A stretch of DNA of 64,000 nt from G965220075 sp965220075 (GTDB lineage: Bacteria; Chloroflexota; UBA11872). The position numbers and the translations under genes were made by a program. The DNA lies in the NCBI GenBank assembly GCA_965220075.1, contig OZ244806.1, positions 1,674,001 through 1,738,000 on the forward strand, read 5' to 3'. The stretch's first letter is position 1. Every line of letters starts with the position of its first letter. The notes beneath the pieces were generated by a model. The model saw nothing but the letters and a program-made list of their open reading frames with translations. It had not been told where the DNA came from and did not search any database. Below are positions 17,934 through 27,512 of this stretch, piece after piece.

Positions 17934-18602
17934 CTACGCGAGCCGCGGCTCAAGCCAGCGGCGAATGTCGGCCAGCTCCTCCGGTGTGATCTCATGTCCG
18001 GCCGGGTACTCGTGGTAGCTCACGTCGGCGCCGCAGGTGATGAGATCCTCGCGCGATTGATAGCTCGCCGCGAGCGGGATAACCAGGTCCCTGTTTCCAT
18101 GCGCCATGAAGACCGGAAGACCCGCCAGTTGGTCGGCGTCGGCGCGCGCCGTGGAGTCATCCAGGTATCCGCTCAGCGCCACAACGCCGGCCGTGCGCCT
18201 GGGTTTGTGGAGACCCGCCGCCAGAGCCATGACGGCTCCCTGACTGAACCCCAGCAAGACCAACCGGTCCCGATCTATTGGATAGGCCGCTAGCGCCGCA
18301 TCCAGGAACTCATCGAGTCTCTGCAAGCTGAGCGCAATGCCTGTGCGCTCCGACCCTTCGAATTGCGGCATCTCGTACCAGGCGAAGCCCAGGCCGAACG
18401 GTCCGCGCAGCTCGTAGGGCGCCTGCGGGGCGATGGCCAGCAGGTCGTCGCGCCCGAGCTCCGGCGCGAGCGGCAGCAGGTCGCCGGCCGTGGCCCCGCG
18501 GCCATGCAGCAGCACTACGGTGGGATAAGCCTCCGCTTGACGCCGCGGCGCGATGACCTCGTGCGCCAGCACGCCGTCTATCTTTGCCGGGAACTGCTTC
18601 AC
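17934..18602 (-). CDS. Carboxylesterase/phospholipase-type alpha/beta hydrolase
   Basis: 222 residues. An alpha/beta hydrolase of the YpfH/acyl-protein-thioesterase group. The nucleophile elbow is GFSQGAVMAL (Ser), with the oxyanion region VVLLHGRGATAGDLLPLAPEL near the N-terminus. A late Asp (MAHGNRDLVIP) and His (PAGHEITPEEL) complete the triad. No signal peptide. The start overlaps the end of the ABC exporter gene by 4 bp, so it is cotranslated with the exporter pair. Substrate unknown. Confidence 0.88.
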   Translation of the reverse strand: MKQFPAKIDGVLAHEVIAPRRQAEAYPTVVLLHGRGATAGDLLPLAPELGRDDLLAIAPQAPYELRGPFGLGFAWYEMPQFEGSERTGIALSLQRLDEFLDAALAAYPIDRDRLVLLGFSQGAVMALAAGLHKPRRTAGVVALSGYLDDSTARADADQLAGLPVFMAHGNRDLVIPLAASYQSREDLITCGADVSYHEYPAGHEITPEELADIRRWLEPRLA

Positions 18603-20443
18603 GTCCGAGTCGCTCCGCGGGTCAAGGCGTCTCGCTCGATCTCCTCGCCGCCCACGCTGAATCCAAGCATATAGAGGTTGTGATACAGCCCCTCCGCGGC
18701 CAGCAGCTCCGAGTGCGAACCGCGCTCCACGATACGTCCTCCGTCCAGCACCAGCACCTCGTCCGCCTCGCGGATGGTGGAAAGACGATGGGCGATGACA
18801 AAGGTCGTACGACCCCGCATGACGGTGGCAAGGGCTTTCTGAATCAGGCGCTCCGTCTGCGCGTCCACGCTGCTGGTCGCCTCGTCCAGCACGAGAATCC
18901 GCGGATCTACCACCAGGGCGCGCGCAAATGAGATGAGCTGGCGCTGTCCGGCCGACAGCCCGCCGCCGCGCTCCTCGATCTGCGTGTCGTAGGCGAAGGG
19001 CAGATGCGCCACAAACTCGTGCAATCCCACGGCGCGCGAGGCGGCGATGATCTCTTCCTCGCCGGCGTCCTTGCGCCCGTAGGCGATGTTTTCGCGAACG
19101 CTTCCGCTGAACAGGAACGGCTCTTGCAGGACCAGGGCCATTTGCTTGCGCAGCGAGGCCTGTGTGACGGCGCGCAGATCATGGCCGTCGATCCTCACCG
19201 CTCCCGCGCTCACGTCGTAGAAGCGAAACAGCAAGTTGATAATCGTGCTCTTGCCGGCGCCCGTCGCCCCCACTAGGGCGATGGTCTCGCCCGGGCGCGC
19301 GTGCAGGCTGACGTCCCGTAGCACCGGGATGCCCTCGCGGTACTCGAAATCGACTTGCTGGAACTCGACTTTGCCGCGCACGTCGGCAAGCGGATAGGCG
19401 TCAGGCGCGTCCACGACCTGGGGCTTCGTATCCAGAATCTCGAACAAGCGCTCGCCGGAGGCCAGCGTTCCTTGCAGCGAGTCGTAGCGTCCCGCGAGCT
19501 CCTGGATGGGCATGAAGAAACGCTCCACGTACAACACGAAAGCGGTGACCACGCCCAGCTCCACCCCGCCCACGTCGCCGAGCACGAAGTTGCCGCCGAA
19601 CCACAGCACCAGACCGGTCGCTATCGCCATGAACACCTCGACAGTCGGCATCGCGGCTGACGCGATGGTGAAGGTTCGGCGCTGCGCCTCGGCTTGAGCC
19701 CGGTTCACTCCGTCGAACCGCCGCGAGTTCTCCGCCTCGCGCACGAATGCCTGGGTGGTTCGCATGCCCAGAATCGACTCGGCGATCACGCCGTTGAGAG
19801 TGGACGCGCGCGCACGCATGAGGCGGTGCGACTTGCGCGCCGCCCGACCCAGCAGTTGCGCGCTCAGGAACAAGGCCGGCGTCACGATCAACGTGATGAG
19901 AGTGAGCTGCCAGCTCATCAACGACATAGCTACCAGCAGCCCCACCAGCATCACCAGGTCGGCCAGGGTCCCAACCACTCCTTCGGTCAGCGCCTCGCCA
20001 ATAGTCTCGATGTCCGAGACCATGCGGCTGATCAGGCGCCCCGTGATCTGGCGGTCGAAGAAGCTCAACGAGAGGCGCTGATAGTGAGTGAAGATCTGCA
20101 TGCGCATGCGGTGCAGCATGTTCTGCCCCAGGCGCGCGTTATTGAGCTGCTGCCCCGCCAGCGCCAGCCCGTGACCGGCTGTCAGCGCCAGGTAGAGCAC
20201 CGCCGCGAGCGCCAGCCGGTTCGCGTCGCCTTTCCGGATTCCGTCGTCGATCGCGATTCCGACCAGTGCGGGCAGCGCCATACCCAGGCCGGCCACGGTG
20301 AACATTGCCAGCACGGCCAGCACAGTGCGCCGGCGCTCGTGAAACAGATGGCCCAGGAGGCGCCGGATGATCCGGACGTCGAAGCCCTCGAAAGCGGCTT
20401 CCTCTTCGGTGAACGTGCCGCGTGCTGCGGCGCCCAGCGCCAC
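18599..20443 (-). CDS. ABC exporter half-transporter (permease-ATPase fusion), second of pair
   Basis: 614 residues: six predicted transmembrane helices (about residues 40-330), then an ATPase domain. Walker A GATGAGKSTIINLLF, Q-loop LVLQEPFLF, ABC signature LSAGQRQLISFARAL, Walker B LVLDEATSSVD and H-loop IAHRLSTI. The signature begins LSAGQ rather than LSGGQ. Two base pairs separate it from the upstream half-transporter, and the pair probably forms a heterodimeric multidrug or lipid-type exporter. Substrate cannot be read from sequence. Confidence 0.92.
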   Translation of the reverse strand: MALGAAARGTFTEEEAAFEGFDVRIIRRLLGHLFHERRRTVLAVLAMFTVAGLGMALPALVGIAIDDGIRKGDANRLALAAVLYLALTAGHGLALAGQQLNNARLGQNMLHRMRMQIFTHYQRLSLSFFDRQITGRLISRMVSDIETIGEALTEGVVGTLADLVMLVGLLVAMSLMSWQLTLITLIVTPALFLSAQLLGRAARKSHRLMRARASTLNGVIAESILGMRTTQAFVREAENSRRFDGVNRAQAEAQRRTFTIASAAMPTVEVFMAIATGLVLWFGGNFVLGDVGGVELGVVTAFVLYVERFFMPIQELAGRYDSLQGTLASGERLFEILDTKPQVVDAPDAYPLADVRGKVEFQQVDFEYREGIPVLRDVSLHARPGETIALVGATGAGKSTIINLLFRFYDVSAGAVRIDGHDLRAVTQASLRKQMALVLQEPFLFSGSVRENIAYGRKDAGEEEIIAASRAVGLHEFVAHLPFAYDTQIEERGGGLSAGQRQLISFARALVVDPRILVLDEATSSVDAQTERLIQKALATVMRGRTTFVIAHRLSTIREADEVLVLDGGRIVERGSHSELLAAEGLYHNLYMLGFSVGGEEIERDALTRGATRT

Positions 20444-20445
20444 GT

Positions 20446-22194
20446 CTAGGCCTCTCCGGCTTCCGCGGCTTCAACAGAGTCGGCCTCGTCGACCGCGCCG
20501 GCGGCCTCGGGGTGGGTTTGCAGCTCGTACGTGTCGCGGTAGAACCCGGGCCGCCCGATCAGCTCCTCGTGCGTACCGCGATCGATCACGCGGCCGCCGT
20601 CAAGCACCAGAATCGCGTCGGCGTTCTGCACCGAGCCGATGCGCTGCGACACCACGAAGGTGGTTCGCCCGGCCGCGCGCGCCTGCAATGCGGCTTGCAG
20701 CCGGCGCTCCGTTTCGGCGTCCACGCTGGAGGTGGCGTCATCCAGAATCAGCACAGGGGCGTCTAGCAGAAGCGCGCGTGCGATGGTCAGGCGCTGCCGC
20801 TGCCCGCCTGAAAGGCCCAGGCCGCGCTCCCCCACTACGGTTTCGAACCCCTCGGGCAGGTTGGTGATGAAGTTGTAAGCCTGCGCGTCGCGCGCCGCCG
20901 CCACCACACGCTCGATGCTGGCGTCCGGGTCGCCGTAGGCGATGTTGTTCCGAACGCTGTCGGAGAACAGGAAGGGGTCCTGCGCGACTATCGCCGCCTT
21001 CTTGCGCAGCTCGTGCAGATCCAGATCGCGCACGTCCGTACCGTCCACCAGAACCGCGCCGCCGGTCGCGTCATAGAAGCGCGGAATCAAGTTGGCGATG
21101 CTCGTTTTTCCCGAGCCGGTAGGACCCACGATTCCGATCGTCGATCCCGCGCGCACGTCGGCCGTGATCTCGTGCAGGGCCGGGGGTCTGCGTCCGTAAG
21201 CGAGTGACGCCGCATCGAACCGGATGTTCCCTCCGGGGGTCTGGGGCGCGCGCGGGTTCGGATTGCTCGTCACGCGCACGGGGGTATCGAGCAACTCGAA
21301 GAGGCGCTCGCCCGAGGCAACCGCGCGCGCGATCCGCGCCATGATCATCCCGAGCCGTCTGGTCGGAGGGACTAGTCGGGCGAAGTAGTAGTAGAAGCCC
21401 ACCAGCACGCCTACGCTCAGGGCGCCCTCGATAGCCATGCGCCCGCCGACCCAAAGGACCAGAACAGTCCCCACGCCCGTGAGAGCGATCATTGCCGGCA
21501 TGAACTTGGCAAGCTCGCGCACGGGCCGGACGGATCGCTCGCGCAGCGACTCGGCTTCCCTGCGAAAGGCGTCGATCTCATGCGGCTCCTCGGCGAACGC
21601 CTTGACAACCCGAATCCCGTTGAGGTTCTCGCTCAGAGCTTTCGTGGCTACCGCTTGCTGCTGTTGCGTCGCCAGCCACATGGGCCGTACCCGTAGACTC
21701 CAGGCGCCCGCCGTGATCGCCATCAGCGCCAGCACGCCGACTGAGAGAAGCGTCAGGAGGCCGCTCTCACTCGCCATTCCCGACAGGATCACGGCGAATA
21801 TGACCAGCACGTGCACTATGTCGATGAATCCATTGCCGGCGAACATCCGCACGGCATTCGTGTCGCTGATGGCGCGCGTGATCACGTCACCGCTGTCGAC
21901 CCGGTCGTAGTAGCCGAAGTGCAGCCGCTGCAGGTGGTTATAAAGATCCTGCCGAAGCCGGTGAGCGATGCGGCTCTCGTAGGTGCGCACCGCCCAGCGA
22001 AATGCGAACTGGCTTGCGCCGCGCACGATGATGAGCCCCACCACCAGACCTGCCAGCACGCCGAGATGGCGTGCGTCGCCGCCGTCTATGCCCTCGTCGA
22101 TCGCGCGCGCCAGGAGCTTCGGAACAATGAAGTCCATCGCCGCCGAGAGCGCCACTCCGGCAAATGCCAGCACGACCCAGCGCCAGTAGGGCAA
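20446..22194 (-). CDS. ABC exporter half-transporter (permease-ATPase fusion), first of pair
   Basis: At least 582 residues. Six-helix membrane domain then ATPase: Walker A GPTGSGKTSIANLIPRF, signature LSGGQRQRLTIARAL, Walker B LILDDATSSVD (the catalytic Glu is Asp here), H-loop VSQRIGS (His replaced by Gln). These changes fit the degenerate nucleotide site seen in heterodimeric exporters. Its partner gene follows by 2 bp. The TTG start at 22194 is uncertain: the frame stays open upstream, and a CTG overlapping the permease stop near 22230 would restore a more usual N-terminus (LLLRILAYALPYWRW). Confidence 0.9.
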   Translation of the reverse strand: MPYWRWVVLAFAGVALSAAMDFIVPKLLARAIDEGIDGGDARHLGVLAGLVVGLIIVRGASQFAFRWAVRTYESRIAHRLRQDLYNHLQRLHFGYYDRVDSGDVITRAISDTNAVRMFAGNGFIDIVHVLVIFAVILSGMASESGLLTLLSVGVLALMAITAGAWSLRVRPMWLATQQQQAVATKALSENLNGIRVVKAFAEEPHEIDAFRREAESLRERSVRPVRELAKFMPAMIALTGVGTVLVLWVGGRMAIEGALSVGVLVGFYYYFARLVPPTRRLGMIMARIARAVASGERLFELLDTPVRVTSNPNPRAPQTPGGNIRFDAASLAYGRRPPALHEITADVRAGSTIGIVGPTGSGKTSIANLIPRFYDATGGAVLVDGTDVRDLDLHELRKKAAIVAQDPFLFSDSVRNNIAYGDPDASIERVVAAARDAQAYNFITNLPEGFETVVGERGLGLSGGQRQRLTIARALLLDAPVLILDDATSSVDAETERRLQAALQARAAGRTTFVVSQRIGSVQNADAILVLDGGRVIDRGTHEELIGRPGFYRDTYELQTHPEAAGAVDEADSVEAAEAGEA

Positions 22195-22226
22195 GGCGTA
22201 GGCCAGAATTCGCAGCAGAAGGCCGA

Positions 22227-23399
22227 TCAGCGCGCCTTTTCGGACGGCTTTTCACCGACCGCGTGGATGGGCGGGTCGCCGGGTCTCGCGCCGTCGCTTG
22301 TCGTGGTCAAGGACTCGGTTGCGGGGCGTTGACCGGAAGTCCGCTGCTGTGAGGCCAGGTACTCAACCACCGCCCAGCGGGCAAATGTCCAAATGAGGGC
22401 GCCGATGGGGATACCGAAGACGATGCCCCAAAACCCGGCTGCCACACCGCCTACGATTACGCTCACGATTACTACAACCGGGTGTACGCCGAGCGCCGTC
22501 CCCATCACGCGCGGCTTGATCACGTTCTCGATCACAAGCGAAGTGGCCCCCAACGTGATGCCTACCCAGACGGCCAGGTCGATGCGCACCGTGAGCGCCA
22601 TGATCACCGGCAGGATGATCCCCACGCCCATGCCCACGAAGGGAATCAGCATCAATATGCCGGTCACCACGCCCACCAGCAGCCCGAAGGGCAGATCGGC
22701 CACGAAGTAGGTCACTACGACCACGGAGCCCCAGAGCGTCGAGGCGAATAACTGCCCGCCCACCCACGCTCCGAAAGTGCGCTCGGCGGCGCGCATGCCG
22801 CGCTCGAATCGAGCCTCCCAGGCAGGAGGCAGCAGTGCCCGGAAGCGCTGCAAGTTCTGATCCCAGCCCAGCAGGATGTAGAACGAGATGATCAGGGTGA
22901 GGATCGCCAGCGCCAGGCCGCCCAGCACTGCGCCGGTAGTGTTGAGGACGTTGGTGGCGATCGCGCCCGCGAAGTTGGCCACCTCTGAACTGAACCCTGT
23001 TACCAGCCGCTGCGTGAAGTCAGCCGGCACCCCCAGCTGGGTGAGATGCTCCTCCAGATCGGCCAGCGCGTCGGGGATCTCCGTGGCCCGGTGGGTCAGG
23101 TTGTCGGCGGCCGCGCCGATTTGCGCGAAGAGCGGCGGCAGTACGTAGAACGCGGCCAGAGCCGTTAAACCGGCAAAGACCAGATAGACCACGGCGGCCG
23201 CAACCCAGCGCGGAACCTTGAGCCGCCGCAGGAAGCGCACCGGCCCCAGGGCCGTGAGGTTGATGATCCAGGCCAGCAACAAGGTCACGACCAGAGCGCC
23301 GACCTGTCCCAGCAACTCCCAGAGGAATTGGAGCAGCCACGCAGTTGCCACGCCGATGCCCAGGACGATCAGAACTGTCCGCAGGCGCTGGCTATCCAC
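22227..23399 (-). CDS. AI-2E family transporter (PerM/TqsA-like permease)
   Basis: 390 residues with about eight hydrophobic segments. The architecture of the AI-2E/PerM family is evident: TAWLLQFLWELLGQVGALVV at the N-terminus, a long amphipathic middle (residues about 90-150), then ILTLIISFYILLGWDQNLQRF and the conserved LMLIPFVGMGVGIILPVI and VIENVIKPRVMG segments. Family members export autoinducer-2 or act as Na+/H+ antiporters, so the substrate is open. First of the minus-strand transport run. Confidence 0.9.
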   Translation of the reverse strand: MDSQRLRTVLIVLGIGVATAWLLQFLWELLGQVGALVVTLLLAWIINLTALGPVRFLRRLKVPRWVAAAVVYLVFAGLTALAAFYVLPPLFAQIGAAADNLTHRATEIPDALADLEEHLTQLGVPADFTQRLVTGFSSEVANFAGAIATNVLNTTGAVLGGLALAILTLIISFYILLGWDQNLQRFRALLPPAWEARFERGMRAAERTFGAWVGGQLFASTLWGSVVVVTYFVADLPFGLLVGVVTGILMLIPFVGMGVGIILPVIMALTVRIDLAVWVGITLGATSLVIENVIKPRVMGTALGVHPVVVIVSVIVGGVAAGFWGIVFGIPIGALIWTFARWAVVEYLASQQRTSGQRPATESLTTTSDGARPGDPPIHAVGEKPSEKAR

Positions 23400-23606
23400 G
23401 GTCGCGGCCGGCTGCCATCACGCGTGGTGCGTGCACAGGTACCGATTCTACTTGGCGCAAACGCGGCATCGCGCATCCCCCGCCCGGCGATCCGACAGGC
23501 CGCCCCAATTATGACGCCGTTTCGGGTCTAGAATTGGTCGAAGGTAAGGGCCGGCTATCACCGGCGGCCTTTTCTCTCCGACCTTCGCCCAGTCAGCACT
23601 CGCCCA

Positions 23607-25562
23607 GTGGACGCGATAAACGCAACCATCGAAGGCAAACTCGCCGGGCTGCCCGACTCGCCCGGCGTCTACTCCCTGCTGGACGCGGACGGACGCGTGC
23701 TCTACGTGGGCAAGGCGCGCTCGCTGCGCAGTCGCGTGCGCAGCTACTTCCGCAGCGGCGACGGCACGGCCAAGACCCGCTCGCTGGTGGCGCGCACGGC
23801 CGACCTGGACGTGATCGTCACCGACTCCGAGGTCGAGGCCCTCCTGCTCGAGAACAACCTCATAAAGGAGCACCGCCCGCGCTTCAACGTCACCTTCCGC
23901 GACGACAAGCAGTACATGTACCTGCGGGTCACCACCGGTGAGACCTATCCCCGCGTGGCCGCCACCCGCCGCCTGGTAAAGGACGGCTCGACCTACTTCG
24001 GACCCTTCACCAGCGCCAAGTCGTTGCGCCAGACGCTCAAGCTGCTCAACCGTCTCTTCCCCTATCGCACCTGCAACATCGACATGTCGCGCCCCATTCC
24101 CCGACCCTGCCTGAAGTACCACATCGACCTGTGCATCGCGCCATGCACGCGCTACTGCACGGTCGCCGAATACGACGCGGCCGTCGAGGGCGCCCTGCGA
24201 TTCTTGCGGGGCGACTATGAGCACGTTATTCAACGGCTTTCGGAGCAGATGTGGGCGGCCGCCGGCGCGACCGACTATGAGACGGCCGCCAAGCACCGCG
24301 ATCGCCTGAAAGCGGTCGAGAAGGTGGTGGCGGGCCAGAAGATCACTGATCTGCGCGGCGGCCAGCTCGACGTCATCGCGGCGGCGCGCGACGGACGCGA
24401 GGCCTACGCCAGCGTATTCCGCATCCGCGGCGGCAAGATGCTTGGCCGTCAGAGCTACGAGCTGGCCGTCACGGGCGAAGAGACCGACGCCGAGCTGCTG
24501 GATGACTTCGTGCGCGAGTACTACGACCGCGCGCCCGAGATACCCAAGCTCGTGCTGCTTCCGGAGTCGCTGCCCGATTCCTCCATGTTGGAAGCCTGGC
24601 TGGGCTCGCTGCGTGGATCGACCGTCGAGCTGCGCGTACCGCGCCGCGGCCGGAAGCGGCGGCTGGTCGAAATGGCGGCCCGCAACACGCGTGAGACCTT
24701 GCAGCTCCAGCAGACCACCTGGCTCAACAGCGCGCGCAAGCTGCGCCAGGCCTTGCTCGAGATAGGCGCCGCGCTGGATCTGCCGCGTCTGCCCCGCCGT
24801 ATCGAGTGCTACGACATATCGCACATCCAGGGGTCGCTGGTGGTGGGCTCGCTGGTCGTCTTCGAGGACGGCGCGGCCAGGAAGGGCAAGTACCGGCGCT
24901 TCAAGGTTCGCGGCGTGCGGGGCAACGACGATTTCGCCGCTATGCAGGAGGTCTTGCGCCGCCGCTTCAAACGCTACGCGGACGAGCTGGCCAAAGTCCG
25001 TGCCGCCGGCGCCGGCGCGCCTTCGCTTGGCTCACGCGCCCTGGCCAGTGTGCCCCTGCGCGATTTCGACCCCGACCTGGAGCTGCCCGGCCGTGCGGAG
25101 GAGGTGGCCGGGTCCGACAAGGAGTGGGGCGTCACGCCGGACCTCGTCCTCATCGATGGCGGCAAGGGCCAGCTCAACGCGGCGCGGCAGGTTCTGGATG
25201 AGCTCGGTCTGGCCAGGGGCGATCTGCCGCTCGCGGCGGTCGCGAAGAAACGCGAAGAGCTCTTCCGCCCCGGCCTCACCGCCCCGATCCTGATGCCCCA
25301 CGACGGCAACGGTCTGCACCTCATCCAGCGCATCCGCGACGAGGCGCACCGCTTCGCGGTCAGCTTTCACATCAAGCTGCGCACGCGAAAGGGCCGCCGC
25401 TCGATCCTCGACGAGATTCCCACCATCGGCCCCAAGCGCAAGCGCGCCCTCCTGCGCGCGTTCGGCTCGGTGGAGGCCGTCCGCCGCGCCTCGCTCGACG
25501 ATCTCGCCGCCGTCGACGGCATGACGCGGGCCTCGGCCAAGGCGCTCAAAGAGACGCTCTGA
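23607..25562 (+). CDS. uvrC: Excinuclease ABC subunit C
   Basis: 651 residues, GTG start. Nuclease that makes both incisions in nucleotide excision repair. GIY-YIG domain (GVYSLLDADGRVLYVGKARS), Cys-containing region CLKYHIDLCIAPC, UvrB-binding UVR region (about residues 205-240), RNase H-like endonuclease domain (CYDISHIQGSLVVGSLVVFEDG, LVLIDGGKGQLNAA) and a C-terminal helix-hairpin-helix pair (IPTIGPKRKRALLRAFGS). It has its own transcription unit; uvrA and uvrB are not in the window. Confidence 0.97.
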   Translation: MDAINATIEGKLAGLPDSPGVYSLLDADGRVLYVGKARSLRSRVRSYFRSGDGTAKTRSLVARTADLDVIVTDSEVEALLLENNLIKEHRPRFNVTFRDDKQYMYLRVTTGETYPRVAATRRLVKDGSTYFGPFTSAKSLRQTLKLLNRLFPYRTCNIDMSRPIPRPCLKYHIDLCIAPCTRYCTVAEYDAAVEGALRFLRGDYEHVIQRLSEQMWAAAGATDYETAAKHRDRLKAVEKVVAGQKITDLRGGQLDVIAAARDGREAYASVFRIRGGKMLGRQSYELAVTGEETDAELLDDFVREYYDRAPEIPKLVLLPESLPDSSMLEAWLGSLRGSTVELRVPRRGRKRRLVEMAARNTRETLQLQQTTWLNSARKLRQALLEIGAALDLPRLPRRIECYDISHIQGSLVVGSLVVFEDGAARKGKYRRFKVRGVRGNDDFAAMQEVLRRRFKRYADELAKVRAAGAGAPSLGSRALASVPLRDFDPDLELPGRAEEVAGSDKEWGVTPDLVLIDGGKGQLNAARQVLDELGLARGDLPLAAVAKKREELFRPGLTAPILMPHDGNGLHLIQRIRDEAHRFAVSFHIKLRTRKGRRSILDEIPTIGPKRKRALLRAFGSVEAVRRASLDDLAAVDGMTRASAKALKETL

Positions 25563-25798
25563 AGCGCGTGACGGCCTCCGGCCGCGAAGTGCCCGCGGCG
25601 TTTATCGGTAGGTCGGAGGAGGCTGCTATCAAGAACGTGGTTACCGCGCCCAGGTCGAAATGACCACTACCAGGCGCGGCGGACTATTCGTCCTCGCGCG
25701 GGCATCCCGGAATCAAGGCACGCTGCATGACTTTCCATCAACGTGCGCAATGTCCCGTCATGCGTTCGCAAGCTCCGAGAGACCCGTCAGGCGCTTGC

Positions 25799-27439
25799 CT
25801 ACCGGTAGCGCACGCGCGCTTCCAGCTTCTCGATGAGGACCGGCTCGAGCGTGGTGCGATCGCGCGCCGTCAAGCGCACTCCGATGAGATTCTCACCCAC
25901 CGCGAACAGCTCCGGTCGCGCCGCGAAGGCGATCCAGCCACCCGCTATCGAGGGCGCCTCCAGGCGCGCGTTGTTCAGGCGAACCTCGATGTTGTGCTGG
26001 ATGCCATAGCGGGCCGGTGTGTTCATGAGCGCGCGGTCGGGATGCCCTATCTCGGCCACCTTCACCGTTGGGAAGCGGATGAGGTCCTCGGCTTCCCCGA
26101 GCGCATGATCGGAAAGCAGGAGATATATCTTCACCGAGTCGACGTGCTCCGCCTCGGCGGCGAGGTCGTCGCTAACGTAGAGCGGCAGCAGCGTGTCGGC
26201 TTTCCCGTCATTGGCCAGCGGCGCCGGCAGCGGAGCGAACATGTTGGTGTTGAAGTACATCCAGCGCGGCGTGGTCCAGTCCTCGGGGTTCGGTACCACG
26301 ATCGGCCCGTGCCCGCCGCCGCGCCGCTGCACCACGAAGGTCTTGTCCTGGCGCCGCAACTGCTCGGGATCGTGCATCTCTCCGTAGGCCTGGCGCTGCG
26401 CGGCGGCGGCCGGGACGTTCATGGGCCGCAGCGCGAGCCGATCGGTGTCCTCCGGCGGCGAGTGCTCCCAGTTGAACGTCTGAATCCCGTCCACGCCTTG
26501 CCGCCACCAGTTGGCGAATACGCCGCGATACACCTCGATCGGCGGCCACATGTAGCCGTCCGACGAGTGGTGATCGTCGATCGCCGCGTAGAGCTTGATT
26601 GGCGTTCCGGCGGTGATGCGCCGGAACGCGGCCACGTCTACGTCAAACGAGCGGCAGCCCATTACGATCAGGTCCACCAGCACATCCCGTGCCCAGGTCT
26701 CGATGTCGATGCCGTCGAAATGACATCCGGGCAGGTTCTCCGGGACGCGCACGGCCAGCATGAGCGGCCGCCCGCGTTTGCGCCCCACCTCCAGCAATAG
26801 CGAGCGCAGCTTGCGCATGAAGTCAGTCAGGCGGTGGCGCAGCTCCCACTGGCGGCCCGGCGGCAGGACCGGACACACGCGGGCGAAGTCCAGCGCGATG
26901 CCGTCGTAGTCGTAGTCCTCGGCCAGCTCCCGCAGGATCTCCAGCTTGTACTCGTGCACCTCGTCCAGGGCGAAGTTCCAGTAGCCGGTCTCACTCCAGG
27001 TGTGAATTAGCCAGTCCGGATGCTCCTCCTTGGCCGGGATTCGACTGATGGGTCCCAGCTCGTTGTCCGAGCCGTTGATCCGGTACAGACAGAAGTTCTC
27101 GAAACCGCGGCTTTGGGAAGCTTCCAGGAACCTGTGAGCGATGTTGACTCCGGCCTCCGCCCAGGCCCGATATCCGGGCGTGTCCACCAGCGGCCGGACT
27201 TTGCTCGGGTAGATGCACTGGTGGCCTTCGTCCCAGTCCCACCACATGCTGTCCATGTGGACCTTGGGGTCGTCGGCGTAGGTGAATTTCCACTTGATCA
27301 GGTCGTCCACTTCGCGCAGTGGAAAGTCGGCGCCGTCACCCATGACGACGTCGAAGTGAACGATCACGCTGCGCGGCCGCTCGATGGCGGCCAGGTGCTC
27401 CGGCGTCAGAGTGAATGCGGCGTTGGGGTTGGTCGCCAT
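25799..27439 (-). CDS. Glycoside-hydrolase-like TIM-barrel protein
   Basis: 546 residues, no signal peptide seen. Resembles putative glycosyl hydrolases of the GHL type: VIVHFDVVMGD at the first strand, YDYDGIALDFARVCPVLPPG (barrel strand with an acidic residue), MLAVRVPENLPGCHFDG, and VDGIQTFNWEH near the barrel end. A C-terminal beta domain (about residues 430-546) follows. I cannot assign a CAZy family or substrate. Its neighbours are ribokinase, a sugar epimerase, GH42 and GH32, supporting a role in glycan breakdown. Confidence 0.68.
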   Translation of the reverse strand: MATNPNAAFTLTPEHLAAIERPRSVIVHFDVVMGDGADFPLREVDDLIKWKFTYADDPKVHMDSMWWDWDEGHQCIYPSKVRPLVDTPGYRAWAEAGVNIAHRFLEASQSRGFENFCLYRINGSDNELGPISRIPAKEEHPDWLIHTWSETGYWNFALDEVHEYKLEILRELAEDYDYDGIALDFARVCPVLPPGRQWELRHRLTDFMRKLRSLLLEVGRKRGRPLMLAVRVPENLPGCHFDGIDIETWARDVLVDLIVMGCRSFDVDVAAFRRITAGTPIKLYAAIDDHHSSDGYMWPPIEVYRGVFANWWRQGVDGIQTFNWEHSPPEDTDRLALRPMNVPAAAAQRQAYGEMHDPEQLRRQDKTFVVQRRGGGHGPIVVPNPEDWTTPRWMYFNTNMFAPLPAPLANDGKADTLLPLYVSDDLAAEAEHVDSVKIYLLLSDHALGEAEDLIRFPTVKVAEIGHPDRALMNTPARYGIQHNIEVRLNNARLEAPSIAGGWIAFAARPELFAVGENLIGVRLTARDRTTLEPVLIEKLEARVRYR

Positions 27440-27512
27440 TTGTGCGCGGCTCCGGACGTGAATGAGCGCGGACCTAAAGTCGCGCGGCCCCAGGCCTCCG
27501 TCAAGCGCCCTG

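Noticed and set aside
23448..24824. Minus-strand frame of 458 codons within uvrC
   Set aside because: Fully antisense to uvrC, whose domains are complete, so it is a shadow.
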